This document shows, in pieces, positions 27,223 to 35,881 of a stretch of 64,000 nt of DNA. A program made the position numbers and the translations under genes. The stretch is from Pseudomonas sp. IB20 (GTDB lineage: Bacteria; Pseudomonadota; Gammaproteobacteria; Pseudomonadales; Pseudomonadaceae): positions 5,034,951 to 5,098,950 of the forward strand of contig NZ_CP046103.1 of NCBI RefSeq assembly GCF_009707325.1, written 5' to 3'. The notes beneath the pieces are model-generated. The model did no database searches and was not told where the DNA came from. It was given only the letters and a program-made list of their open reading frames with translations. The stretch's first letter is position 1, and each line of letters starts with the position of its first letter.

Positions 27223-27891
27223 ATGGCCTATCAATTCGACTTTATGCCCGTGCTGGCCAATACCGACCTGCTGTTGCGCGGCGCGCTGTTCACGCTTGAG
27301 CTGACGGTCATCGGCGCGATATTGGGGGTGGCCCTGGGCACCGTCGGCGCCGTGGTGCGGGCGTGGAAGATCCAGCCGTTCGCCTGGTTCTTCGGTGTGT
27401 ATGTCGAGTTGATCCGCAACACGCCGTTCCTGGTGCAGTTGTTTTTCATCTTCTTCGGCCTGCCGTCCCTGGGGCTGAAAATCACCGAATGGCAAGCCGC
27501 CGTGCTGGCGATGGTGATCAACCTGGGGGCCTATTCCACCGAGATCATCCGCGCCGGCATCCAGGCCATCCCGCGCGGCCAGCTGGAAGCCGCTGCCGCC
27601 TTGGCGATGACGCGTTTCGAGGCGTTCCGCCACGTGGTGCTGCTGCCGGCGCTGGGCAAAGTGTGGCCGGCGCTGAGCAGCCAGATCATCATCGTGATGC
27701 TCGGCTCGGCGGTGTGTTCGCAGATCGCCACCGAAGAGCTGAGCTTTGCCGCCAACTTTATTCAGTCGCGTAACTTCCGCGCCTTTGAAACCTACGCACT
27801 GACCACGCTGGTGTACCTGTGCATGGCGTTGATGATTCGCCAGTTGCTCAACTGGATTGGCCGCCGGTTTGTGATGAGGAACAGCCGATGA
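27223..27891 (+). CDS. Amino-acid ABC transporter permease 1
   Basis: A 222-residue HisM/GlnP-type permease with five spans and the EAA loop (AIPRGQLEAAAALAMTRFEAF) that docks to the ATPase. GGAG precedes the ATG at 27223; a TTG one codon earlier was not chosen. The stop overlaps the next permease start by 4 bases (ATGA), so the two halves of the channel are made together. Confidence 0.92.
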   Translation: MAYQFDFMPVLANTDLLLRGALFTLELTVIGAILGVALGTVGAVVRAWKIQPFAWFFGVYVELIRNTPFLVQLFFIFFGLPSLGLKITEWQAAVLAMVINLGAYSTEIIRAGIQAIPRGQLEAAAALAMTRFEAFRHVVLLPALGKVWPALSSQIIIVMLGSAVCSQIATEELSFAANFIQSRNFRAFETYALTTLVYLCMALMIRQLLNWIGRRFVMRNSR

Positions 27892-28538
27892 GTGATTTTT
27901 CGTTCTGGGACATCGTGCGCAACCTGGCCACCGGCCTGCAATGGACGCTGTTGCTATCGTTGGTAGCGTTTATCGGCGGCGGTCTGATCGGCTTGCTGGT
28001 GATGACGATGCGCATCAGCCGCAAAGCCTTCCCGCGTAATGTTGCGCGCACCTATATCGAACTGTTCCAGGGCACGCCGCTGTTGATGCAGCTGTTCCTG
28101 GTGTTTTTCGGCATTGCCCTGCTGGGGGTGGATATCTCGCCCTGGCTGGCGGCGGCAGTTGCCTTGACCCTGTTTACCAGCGCTTACCTGGCCGAGATCT
28201 GGCGCGGCTGCGTCGAATCCATCGCCCACGGGCAATGGGAAGCGTCGGCCAGCCTGGCCCTCAACCCGCTTGAACAACTGCGCTACGTGATCCTGCCCCA
28301 AGCCCTGCGCATTGCCGTGGCGCCTACCGTGGGGTTCTCGGTGCAAGTGGTCAAAGGCACCGCCGTGACCTCGATTATCGGTTTTACCGAACTGACCAAG
28401 ACCGGCGGCATGCTCGCCAATGCCACCTTCGAGCCCTTTATGGTCTACGGCTTGGTGGCCCTCGGTTACTTTTTGCTCTGCTACCCCTTGTCCCTCAGTG
28501 CCCGCTACCTGGAAAGGAGACTGCATGCCTCTGCTTAG
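27888..28538 (+). CDS. Amino-acid ABC transporter permease 2
   Basis: A 216-residue partner permease of the same family with the EAA loop SIAHGQWEASASLALNPLEQL. It overlaps the first permease by 4 bases and the ATPase gene by 14 bases. The pair forms the inner-membrane channel for the binding protein at 26420. Confidence 0.92.
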   Translation: MSDFSFWDIVRNLATGLQWTLLLSLVAFIGGGLIGLLVMTMRISRKAFPRNVARTYIELFQGTPLLMQLFLVFFGIALLGVDISPWLAAAVALTLFTSAYLAEIWRGCVESIAHGQWEASASLALNPLEQLRYVILPQALRIAVAPTVGFSVQVVKGTAVTSIIGFTELTKTGGMLANATFEPFMVYGLVALGYFLLCYPLSLSARYLERRLHASA

Positions 28539-29262
28539 AATTTCTGCCCTGCATAAGTATTACGGCGACCACCACGTACTCAAGGGCATCGACCTGACGG
28601 TGGATGAAGGCCAGGTGGTGGCGATCATCGGCCGCAGTGGCTCGGGCAAATCCACGTTGCTGCGAACCCTCAATGGCCTGGAATCGATTAACGACGGCGT
28701 GATCGAAGTCGACGGCGAGTACCTTGACGCCGCGCGCGCCGACCTGCGCAGCCTGCGGCAGAAGGTCGGCATGGTGTTCCAGCAGTTCAACCTGTTCCCA
28801 CACCTGACAGTGGGCGAAAACGTCATGCTCGCGCCGCAAGTGGTGCAGAAAGTGCCCAAGGCCAAAGCCGCACAGCTTGCCAGGCAGATGCTGGAACGCG
28901 TGGGGCTGGGCGAGAAGTTCGACGCCTTCCCGGATCGCCTGTCCGGCGGCCAGCAGCAACGCGTGGCCATTGCGCGTGCACTGGCCATGTCACCCAAGGT
29001 GCTGCTGTGCGACGAAATCACCTCGGCCCTGGACCCGGAATTGGTCAATGAAGTGCTCAGTGTGGTGCGCCAACTGGCAAAAGACGGCATGACCTTGATC
29101 ATGGTGACCCACGAAATGCGTTTTGCCCGGGAAGTCGGCGACAAGCTGGTGTTTATGCACCAAGGCAAGGTGCATGAAGTGGGCGATCCCAAGACCTTGT
29201 TCGCCAACCCCAGAACGCCGGAACTTGCCAACTTCATTGGCTCGGTGGAACAGCCGGGCTGA
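28525..29262 (+). CDS. Amino-acid ABC transporter ATP-binding protein
   Basis: A 245-residue GlnQ/HisP-type ATPase: Walker A IIGRSGSGKST, Q-loop MVFQQFNLFPH, signature LSGGQQQR, Walker B VLLCDEITSALDP and H-loop MVTHEM. GGAAAGGAG lies 5 bases before the ATG. The 3' end overlaps the convergent fimbrial tip-subunit gene by 29 bases, so the two accessory modules meet without a spacer or terminator. Confidence 0.93.
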   Translation: MPLLRISALHKYYGDHHVLKGIDLTVDEGQVVAIIGRSGSGKSTLLRTLNGLESINDGVIEVDGEYLDAARADLRSLRQKVGMVFQQFNLFPHLTVGENVMLAPQVVQKVPKAKAAQLARQMLERVGLGEKFDAFPDRLSGGQQQRVAIARALAMSPKVLLCDEITSALDPELVNEVLSVVRQLAKDGMTLIMVTHEMRFAREVGDKLVFMHQGKVHEVGDPKTLFANPRTPELANFIGSVEQPG

Positions 29263-29785
29263 CCAGCTCGAAACTGCCCAGCCCTTCCAGGCGCGTCTCG
29301 TCGCGCACGTGCAAGGCGTCGGCGGGCAGTTCGGTGTCGATATCAACTTGGGCGGTCAATTGCCGGCCTACCAAGGGCATCCCTGCTATTCGCGCCATCA
29401 ACGTCTGGCCGGGCAGCAGTTGCCCACTGGCAGGCTCGCCGGGCAGCTGCGCAGCAACCCAGCCGACTGCATGCCCATCCACCTGGGCGTGTTTGAGGGT
29501 CAAGCGAAAACGCCCCTGGCGACCAAACTGAAAACCCTGCCCATCGGCCGCTATGCCGATAAAACGCAGCGCTATGGCCGCAGGCTCAGTGCAAAGAACG
29601 CTCAGGCGCAACGAGCGAGTGCCGAGCACCAAGGAGGCGCTTTCAACGCGCGCTTCTCGGCGTATAGCGCCATAGTCGATGCGCGGCTGACTCAGCGATA
29701 ACCGACAGTTTTCGGCCCAAGCGTCAGGCACTGCCAGCACTGTGCAGAGCAACGCCAAAGGTAGGTTCTTAAGCTTATTGGCCAT
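29234..29785 (-). CDS. DUF1120-like fimbrial subunit (probable minor or tip subunit)
   Basis: A 183-residue exported protein (signal peptide ending DAWA, residue 24). The mature start ENCRLSLSQPRIDYG has the same pattern as the pilin at 33106 (ACSLSLTGNGEINYG), and Cys27 pairs plausibly with Cys65, the usual subunit disulfide of chaperone-usher pili. It is the last gene of the operon and starts inside the usher 3' end. Its end overlaps the convergent ABC ATPase gene by 29 bases. A role as adhesin or minor subunit is inferred from position. Confidence 0.78.
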   Translation of the reverse strand: MANKLKNLPLALLCTVLAVPDAWAENCRLSLSQPRIDYGAIRREARVESASLVLGTRSLRLSVLCTEPAAIALRFIGIAADGQGFQFGRQGRFRLTLKHAQVDGHAVGWVAAQLPGEPASGQLLPGQTLMARIAGMPLVGRQLTAQVDIDTELPADALHVRDETRLEGLGSFELVSPAVPPSQ

Positions 29786-32276
29786 GGCACACCGCCGAGT
29801 TGGTTTCATAGAACTTGTCATTGTCTGGCGGGGTCTCGAGGTCAATGCGCAACAGGCAGGTGGAAGAATCCGGCAACGAAACCCGCAGGCTTTGCGCCTC
29901 ATCGACGTCGTTGAGGAAAATCATGCCTTCACCCACCACGCTGGTCAGGAAGCGATTGTTCTTACCGAACACCGAGGCGCCCTGGGGCAATGGTCGGCCC
30001 TGCTGATCATTCGCGGTGAGCAATACGCGGCGCACTTTCACTACGTCGAAATTCACGGCATTAAAGGAACCGCGCCCGGCAGTGAGCACCTGGGTGCCGT
30101 TTTTCAGGTCCACGCGCTTGGGCAAGGACTGGGTCTGTACCTCGACTCGGCTGTTGGTGTAGGCCGGCAAACCGGCGATCACCGCCTTCCCGCTGGAATC
30201 GGTCCACACCGGGCCTTGGGGCGTTTCGACTTTTGCAGCGCCAATGTCGCCTACCGAGACGATGCCGAATGTGTCCTGCACGGTATAAGGCGAGAAGGTC
30301 ACCCCTCCTTCGTGAGCCACCACGCCACCTTGCAACTGCCCTGTGTAGTTGGTGCCCAGCGGATCACGGCTGACACCCAGGCCAACGCGGGAATAACGCG
30401 CCAGGACGTCCACGTTCCCGCGAACAGATTGCTCCCGAGCCCTGATGTCCCGTTCGACGCCTACTTCGTAATTCACGTACTCATTGACCCGCTCACTGAG
30501 CGCTGCACCCGCGGTGAACCGGTCGCCACGGCGACTGGTGTAGCTGCTCACGCGACGGTCCCCGCCCAGGGGCACGCTGACCTGTAGCCGCAAGGACAGG
30601 TCATTCTCCTGACTGTTATCACGTCGCCGGCCGGCAAGCGTGGTGTCGCGGCCAGACTGCGTGCCGCCTACTTGCGCATCGGCAATCAATGCAACATCAG
30701 CGCGACTGAATGATGTGTTCCACGAGGCCGACACATGTTCGGCGGTTTGCCCGTCAAATTGAGAACTGCGGGTATAGCCCGCAGAGAAAACGCCTAGCGT
30801 GGCATCCGCCCAACTCACGCTTGCCGTGTACTGGTTCTTGAAACGCGAATTGAGCTCATCGCCCCTGTATGACCGGCCGACTTCAAGTACCTCGCGATAA
30901 CCCCGCGTTTGGTTCGTTGCGCTGAGGCTGACGTCGATATTGGCGGCCAGCGGGCTGCTAACCGACACACTGCTACGCACCCCGGACACTGCATTTTTGC
31001 TGTCTCTGGACAAGTTCTGCCGTGTGCCCACGGAAACCCGCTGGAAGAATATGCTGCTCAGTGTGCCGCCTGCCGCCCAGTAGTCATCGGTACTCAACAA
31101 GCCAAAGCCTGCAGACGAGTCGCGACCCAACCCCCAGGTGCCGCTGCCCATGGCAACCACCGGCGTCGGGCCTTCTTCGCCCGCATTTTTGCGCAGCTTA
31201 CCGGCAGAAAAATAGTAACCCGGTGCCGCCGGCACAGCCCCCGCGAATGAAGCCGCCGGCACCACGAAGCTACGCCTGGCGCCACGCACATCGATTACGC
31301 TGACCTCCAGGTCACTGGTGCCATTGAGCAATGCCAGCCCCGTCAAACGGAAGGGGCCCTCGGGCACTAGCGTGCTGTGGACCAATACGCCGGACTGACG
31401 AACTTCAATGCGTGACTGGCTCTGCGCAAGCCCTTCCACCACGGCATTGTTGCTGCCTGCAGGCGTGCGTGATTGCCCATCAGGGGAAAACTGCAGGCCG
31501 GACAACTGCACGCCGCCAAACAGTGGGTTATTACTGGAGATCTGGCCCACCTGAAAAGTCGACTGCAGCGCGGCGATATCCCGCTGTGCATAAGCGTAGA
31601 GGTGTTCGGTACGGGCCTTACCGTTGTCAGACACATAGAACTGGCGGCTGCGAACAATCCAGTCATCAAGGTTAAAACCCGCCTCGGTATAGGCGGAGAC
31701 GAACCGGCTGGGCCCACTGCGCGAACGGCTGTCGAAACCCAGCACTTCATAGTTGAACAACGCCGCTGCCCCACCTTTGGAGAAATGCCCCGCATCCCAC
31801 TGGGGATCACGCAATGACTGGGTCGGTACTACCAGCGTCACCTCGTCAATGCCGGGACGCAGCCTCACCATCGTCGTCGGGAATTGCCCGAAGAAGTCAT
31901 GGCAGGCCTGGTCCGGCGTGGCGTTCTCTTGAATGATTGCGCGAGGCGTTACCAGCCCGGCTTTTTCCAGAAACCCAGGGGTGAAACATAACCGGCCTTC
32001 TTGATCGAACCGTGCATCTACCAGCCCAAGCGGGTTGCCATTGACGCGCAACCCCACCACTTGGACGCCCTCACGAAAGCGCGCCGCGTTGCGAAAGTAA
32101 TCGGAGACCTTCGGGTCGATACCGTGGGCTGTCAGTGCCGCAAGGTCGAACCCCTCACCAAGCTCCTGCGCAGATACAAGGCCGGGCAACCCCCACAGCG
32201 TCGCAAACCCCATGAGCAGCGTCGGCCTGCCAAGCCAAAAAGACGCCGTGATGGTCCTATTCGATGGGCTTGCCAT
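29775..32276 (-). CDS. Fimbrial outer-membrane usher protein
   Basis: An 833-residue PapC/FimD-type usher. A long signal region ending LVSAQ precedes an N-terminal periplasmic domain, a 24-strand barrel with a plug (about 250-340), and C-terminal domains with a Cys pair (SSTCLLR, SAVCHGQ). I chose the ATG at 32276, which has GAGGG upstream; in-frame ATGs at 32294 and 32300 are alternatives and the latter would overlap the chaperone end. Ushers accept chaperone-subunit complexes and thread the pilus through the outer membrane. It overlaps the downstream subunit gene by 11 bases. Confidence 0.92.
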   Translation of the reverse strand: MASPSNRTITASFWLGRPTLLMGFATLWGLPGLVSAQELGEGFDLAALTAHGIDPKVSDYFRNAARFREGVQVVGLRVNGNPLGLVDARFDQEGRLCFTPGFLEKAGLVTPRAIIQENATPDQACHDFFGQFPTTMVRLRPGIDEVTLVVPTQSLRDPQWDAGHFSKGGAAALFNYEVLGFDSRSRSGPSRFVSAYTEAGFNLDDWIVRSRQFYVSDNGKARTEHLYAYAQRDIAALQSTFQVGQISSNNPLFGGVQLSGLQFSPDGQSRTPAGSNNAVVEGLAQSQSRIEVRQSGVLVHSTLVPEGPFRLTGLALLNGTSDLEVSVIDVRGARRSFVVPAASFAGAVPAAPGYYFSAGKLRKNAGEEGPTPVVAMGSGTWGLGRDSSAGFGLLSTDDYWAAGGTLSSIFFQRVSVGTRQNLSRDSKNAVSGVRSSVSVSSPLAANIDVSLSATNQTRGYREVLEVGRSYRGDELNSRFKNQYTASVSWADATLGVFSAGYTRSSQFDGQTAEHVSASWNTSFSRADVALIADAQVGGTQSGRDTTLAGRRRDNSQENDLSLRLQVSVPLGGDRRVSSYTSRRGDRFTAGAALSERVNEYVNYEVGVERDIRAREQSVRGNVDVLARYSRVGLGVSRDPLGTNYTGQLQGGVVAHEGGVTFSPYTVQDTFGIVSVGDIGAAKVETPQGPVWTDSSGKAVIAGLPAYTNSRVEVQTQSLPKRVDLKNGTQVLTAGRGSFNAVNFDVVKVRRVLLTANDQQGRPLPQGASVFGKNNRFLTSVVGEGMIFLNDVDEAQSLRVSLPDSSTCLLRIDLETPPDNDKFYETNSAVCHGQ

Positions 32277-32283
32277 GCGTCGA

Positions 32284-33000
32284 TCAACCCTCATCGGCAT
32301 TGATCGGGGCCCGATACCTGTCTACTGCGAACCCATAGACAGTAGCCGGCTGAATCTCGACCTCAGCCACACTGCCCAAAGGGCTGTCGACTGTCACCGC
32401 CAGCGCCTCGCCCGGCAAGATGTAAGTACGCGGCATCACAGCGTTGACGCCTTGTGGAAGCAGCTGCACATCCGCCGTCATGCGCACGATATAGGCACTG
32501 TCGTTATGAACGGTAAGACGCTCCCCCACGCGTTTCCACTTCAGCAACTCCCAGGGTGTGTTATGCCGAGGCAGGCCTTGTGGGTGCAGGATCAACGGCA
32601 AGTTCTGGCGAATGGTGATACCGATGGTCGCGCCTTTCGCTGCGCGCGCCTGGGGAATGCCCTCGAAGGAAACGCGCTTGAGCCGTTGAGTCTTGAGCGG
32701 CTCCTTCAAGGTGCTGATGAAACGCACCAATTGCGTGTCTCCCGCCTCCACACGGGCGATGGGCGGTGTGACGATCAGTAGCAGCTCCAGGTCTTCGGGC
32801 ACGTTCTCCACGACCGAATGAAGCAACGCCGGCCCTGCATCGGTATTCTTAACATTTATTGTGGCTTCGCCTTCTTCTTCATAAAGCACCACCACAGTTG
32901 TTTCAGGCTGCATGCCGTCCGCCGCTGCAACGGCAGTAAATAACAGACAAGCACTTGCACTCAACAACACGGCACAACTTAGTACTGAACAATTACGCAC
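32284..33000 (-). CDS. Periplasmic pilus chaperone
   Basis: A 238-residue PapD-like chaperone. It starts with GTG and GGGGA lies about 8 bases upstream; a signal peptide precedes Ala-Asp-Gly. Two Ig-like domains follow, with a basic G1-strand region (RLKRVSFEGIP) and NLPLILHP near the domain linker. It would donate a beta strand to unfolded subunits and deliver them to the usher. It lies between the pilin and the usher and is separated from the pilin by a terminator-like hairpin. Confidence 0.86.
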   Translation of the reverse strand: MRNCSVLSCAVLLSASACLLFTAVAAADGMQPETTVVVLYEEEGEATINVKNTDAGPALLHSVVENVPEDLELLLIVTPPIARVEAGDTQLVRFISTLKEPLKTQRLKRVSFEGIPQARAAKGATIGITIRQNLPLILHPQGLPRHNTPWELLKWKRVGERLTVHNDSAYIVRMTADVQLLPQGVNAVMPRTYILPGEALAVTVDSPLGSVAEVEIQPATVYGFAVDRYRAPINADEG

Positions 33001-33050
33001 TCAATGTTCCCCGCAACCGATAAAGCTGACCATTGGCAGACAAACACCCA

Positions 33051-33098
33051 TAAAAAAACAGCCCATCAGGAAGTGTTAGTTTCTTGATCGGCTGTTTT
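33051..33098 (-). terminator. Hairpin between pilin and chaperone genes (partial terminator)
   Basis: Inverted arms AACAGCCCATCAGGAA and TTCTTGATCGGCTGTT (one mismatch each side) are followed by a seven-base A-run on the plus strand, read as U-run on the operon strand. Placed straight after the major pilin stop, it should let some transcripts continue into the chaperone and usher genes, which would give pilin excess, as in many fimbrial operons. Confidence 0.7.
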
Positions 33099-33105
33099 CC
33101 GTTGC

Positions 33106-33759
33106 TTAGGTGTAATTCAATACAATCGTCGCGCGCCCATCAAGGCGGACTTCGTTGGTCAAGTTTAGATCCGCCGCCCTATTGATGACCGCTTTCACCG
33201 CAATAGTGCCCGTCAACTGGCTAATAGAAGCGGGTGCGACGGCAGCACCATAGCGCCACGAGTACTGGCTGAGTTGTGCAACTTTGCCATCACTGAGCTG
33301 CCACGGGGCGGAAGAGTTACCACTGCTGTTACGCATGATTGGCTGTAGGGTTGTACCGGACGCCACCAGGTCCCGGATAGTGACCGAATAGCCACCGGTG
33401 CGCTGGGCGCCTACAGCCCCCAAACCAAAGTTTTGCGATTCGCTATACCCCGCACCCAGGATATTCGTCACCTTGCTGCCCATTTGTAAATCGGAGAAGG
33501 TGATTGCGAACGTGCTCTTCGCATCGCACCTGACGTTAAAGCCAGTGGTCTTCTCTGCGAGCGGGGTGAACGCTGCCTGGGACAAATCGCCGGAGTGAAT
33601 CGTGCCGTAGTTGATCTCACCGTTGCCCGTCAGGCTAAGACTACAGGCTGCAGGTTTGATCGTACCCTTGACGCTTAATTGGGCGCTGCCCGCTGCCTGA
33701 GCACTCAAGGCTGCAGTCAGGCACGCGATACCGAGAGTCAATCCAACAATTCTTTTCAT
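33106..33759 (-). CDS. DUF1120-like major fimbrial subunit
   Basis: A 217-residue exported subunit (signal peptide to residue 22, SAQA). Cys39 and Cys78 fit the conserved subunit disulfide, and the C-terminal strand (GRATIVLNYT) ends in the tyrosine-two-from-end arrangement typical of donor-strand pilins. The ATG at 33759 has no strong ribosome-binding site. It is the first gene and the likely main structural subunit. DUF1120 proteins are known from fimbrial clusters of Pseudomonas and Enterobacteria but are little characterised. Confidence 0.85.
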   Translation of the reverse strand: MKRIVGLTLGIACLTAALSAQAAGSAQLSVKGTIKPAACSLSLTGNGEINYGTIHSGDLSQAAFTPLAEKTTGFNVRCDAKSTFAITFSDLQMGSKVTNILGAGYSESQNFGLGAVGAQRTGGYSVTIRDLVASGTTLQPIMRNSSGNSSAPWQLSDGKVAQLSQYSWRYGAAVAPASISQLTGTIAVKAVINRAADLNLTNEVRLDGRATIVLNYT

Positions 33760-34242
33760 TTTTATCCTGTCACTAAAATAAGTTATCAGGTGTTTTTTAT
33801 TTGCGCCTTGGCGACTCCATCGCCTAACAACTATCTTCCGGGACATGCACGACGATAAATAAATACCACCCAGGCAAAATTGCCGATGACAGTCTGTCGC
33901 TTTGGCACTGACTTAAAGAATCAGACAACACATCAGTCACTGTGGGAATAGTAAAAACAAATAATCGCCTTAACCCATCGACAATGTAGTACTGAGCAAA
34001 ACAATAAAGATCCCTATCGACTCTTCCACTGTAGGAAAAACATTAAGGCGCCTTGCAACAGTAGACAGTTAAAACCCCCTACAGTATCGAACACCTCATT
34101 CAACGCACACTTACAAAACAATCCTACATTTCCCACAAGAATTCCTCACAGACAGCATCACGCAAATTACTGAAGCACACGCGTTGGCGGCGGCGGTCGA
34201 TCGTGGCACGATGGTCGGGTTATCGACCGAGACCCCCAAACC
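33760..34242. other. AT-rich intergenic region before the fimbrial operon and ppx, 483 bp
   Basis: No gene was found. The first 430 bases are AT-rich against a GC-rich genome and hold short inverted copies TGTAGGA (34029-34035) and TCCTACA (34121-34127) about 85 bases apart. The region must contain promoters for the minus-strand fimbrial operon and for ppx. The AT content suggests silencing by MvaT-type proteins, which is inference. Confidence 0.6.
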
Positions 34243-35745
34243 ATGCCGCAATCCCAAGCCAAGAATCTGTCCCTGATCGCCGCCATCGACCTGGGCTCCA
34301 ACAGCTTTCACATGGTCGTGGCCAAGGCCCAGAACGGCGAAATCCGCATCCTTGAGCGGCTCGGCGAAAAAGTACAACTGGCTGCCGGGATCGACGACGA
34401 GCGCCAGCTCAATGAAGAATCCATGCAGCGCGGGCTCGATTGCCTCAAGCGTTTTGCCCAACTGATCAACGGCATGCCCCTGGGCGCCGTGCGAATCGTC
34501 GGCACCAACGCCTTGCGTGAAGCACGCAACCGCGGCGAATTCATCCGCCGCGCCGAGGAAATCCTCGGGCACCCCGTAGAAGTCATCTCGGGCCGCGAAG
34601 AAGCACGCCTGATCTACCTCGGCGTGTCCCACACCCTGGCTGACACCCCCGGCAAGCGCCTGGTGGCCGACATCGGTGGCGGCAGTACCGAATTCATCAT
34701 CGGCCAGCGTTTTGAACCGCTGCTGCGCGAAAGCCTGCAGATGGGTTGCGTCAGTTACACCCAACGTTATTTCAAGGACGGCAAGATCACCCCGGCGCGC
34801 TATGCCCAGGCCTACACGGCCGCGCGCCTGGAAATCATGAGCATCGAGCACGCCCTGCACCGCCTGACCTGGGATGAGGCCATCGGCTCGTCCGGCACCA
34901 TTCGCGCTATTGGCCTGGCGCTGAAAGCTGGCGGCCATGGCACCGGTGAGGTCAACGCCGAAGGCCTGGCGTGGCTCAAGCGCAAGCTGTTCAAGCTGGG
35001 CGATGCAGAGAAAATCGATTTCGACGGTATCAAGCCCGACCGTCGCACCATCTTTCCGGCCGGCCTGGCGATCCTCGAGGCGATCTTCGACGCACTCGAA
35101 TTGCAACGCATGGACCACTGCGACGGCGCCCTGCGCGAAGGCGTGCTCTACGACCTGCTGGGCCGCCATCACCATGAAGACGTGCGTGAGCGCACCCTCA
35201 GCTCGTTGATGGAGCGTTATCACGTCGACCTGGAACAAGCCGCGCGCGTGGAACGCAAAGCCCTGCATGCTTTCGACCAAGTAGCCGAAGACTGGGACCT
35301 GGAAGACGGCGTCTGGCGCGAGCTGCTCGGCTGGGCCGCCAAGGTGCATGAAGTGGGCCTGGACATCGCCCACTACCATTACCACAAGCATGGCGCCTAC
35401 CTGATCGAGCACTCGGACCTCGCCGGCTTCTCCCGCGAAGACCAACAGATGCTCGCCCTGCTGGTGCGCGGCCATCGCCGCAACATCCCCAAGGACAAGT
35501 TTGCCGACTTCGGCAGCGAGGGCAGCAAGCTGATCCGCCTGTGCGTGCTGCTGCGCTTTGCGATCCTGTTCCACCACATCCGTGGCACCCAGGAAATGCC
35601 CCAGGTGGCCCTGCGCGCCAACGGCGACAGCCTGGACGTGGTGTTCCCCAAAGGCTGGCTCGATGAAAACCAACTGACCCAGGCGGACTTCGCCCAGGAA
35701 GCGGAGTGGCTGACGCGGGTGGGGTTCACATTAAACCTGCGCTAA
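34243..35745 (+). CDS. ppx: Exopolyphosphatase
   Basis: A 500-residue Ppx of the sugar-kinase/hsp70-like fold. It has the phosphate-1 block [15 protein letters not shown], the second block [13 protein letters not shown] and a C-terminal HD-like helical domain. It degrades polyphosphate from the end and related enzymes hydrolyse pppGpp. It is convergent with ppk and shares a terminator. In PAO1 trxA lies directly upstream; here about 8.9 kb intervene. Confidence 0.95.
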   Translation: MPQSQAKNLSLIAAIDLGSNSFHMVVAKAQNGEIRILERLGEKVQLAAGIDDERQLNEESMQRGLDCLKRFAQLINGMPLGAVRIVGTNALREARNRGEFIRRAEEILGHPVEVISGREEARLIYLGVSHTLADTPGKRLVADIGGGSTEFIIGQRFEPLLRESLQMGCVSYTQRYFKDGKITPARYAQAYTAARLEIMSIEHALHRLTWDEAIGSSGTIRAIGLALKAGGHGTGEVNAEGLAWLKRKLFKLGDAEKIDFDGIKPDRRTIFPAGLAILEAIFDALELQRMDHCDGALREGVLYDLLGRHHHEDVRERTLSSLMERYHVDLEQAARVERKALHAFDQVAEDWDLEDGVWRELLGWAAKVHEVGLDIAHYHYHKHGAYLIEHSDLAGFSREDQQMLALLVRGHRRNIPKDKFADFGSEGSKLIRLCVLLRFAILFHHIRGTQEMPQVALRANGDSLDVVFPKGWLDENQLTQADFAQEAEWLTRVGFTLNLR

Positions 35746-35762
35746 CCCGGGCGCTGATGGCT

Positions 35763-35803
35763 ATCGTGGCAGACGGGCTTGTTGTGACGAGCGGGCTTGC
35801 CAC
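35763..35803. repeat. REP-like GTGGC...GCCAC element
   Basis: GTGGCA at 35766 and TGCCAC at 35798 flank GGGCTTG twice (GACGGGCTTGTT, AGCGGGCTTGCC). It resembles the elements at 42009 and 63262 and lies after ppx. Confidence 0.45.
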
Positions 35804-35833
35804 CACTGCCCTGCCCATCACTCAAAAGTGCAA

Positions 35834-35864
35834 ATAAAAATGGCCCTCTAAAGGGCCATTTTTT
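35834..35864. terminator. Bidirectional terminator between ppx and ppk
   Basis: Stem AAAATGGCCCT / AGGGCCATTTT with a 4-base loop CTAA, an A-rich stretch to the left and a T-run to the right, serves both convergent genes. Confidence 0.88.
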
Positions 35865-35881
35865 GGGTGCCAGGTACAGCC

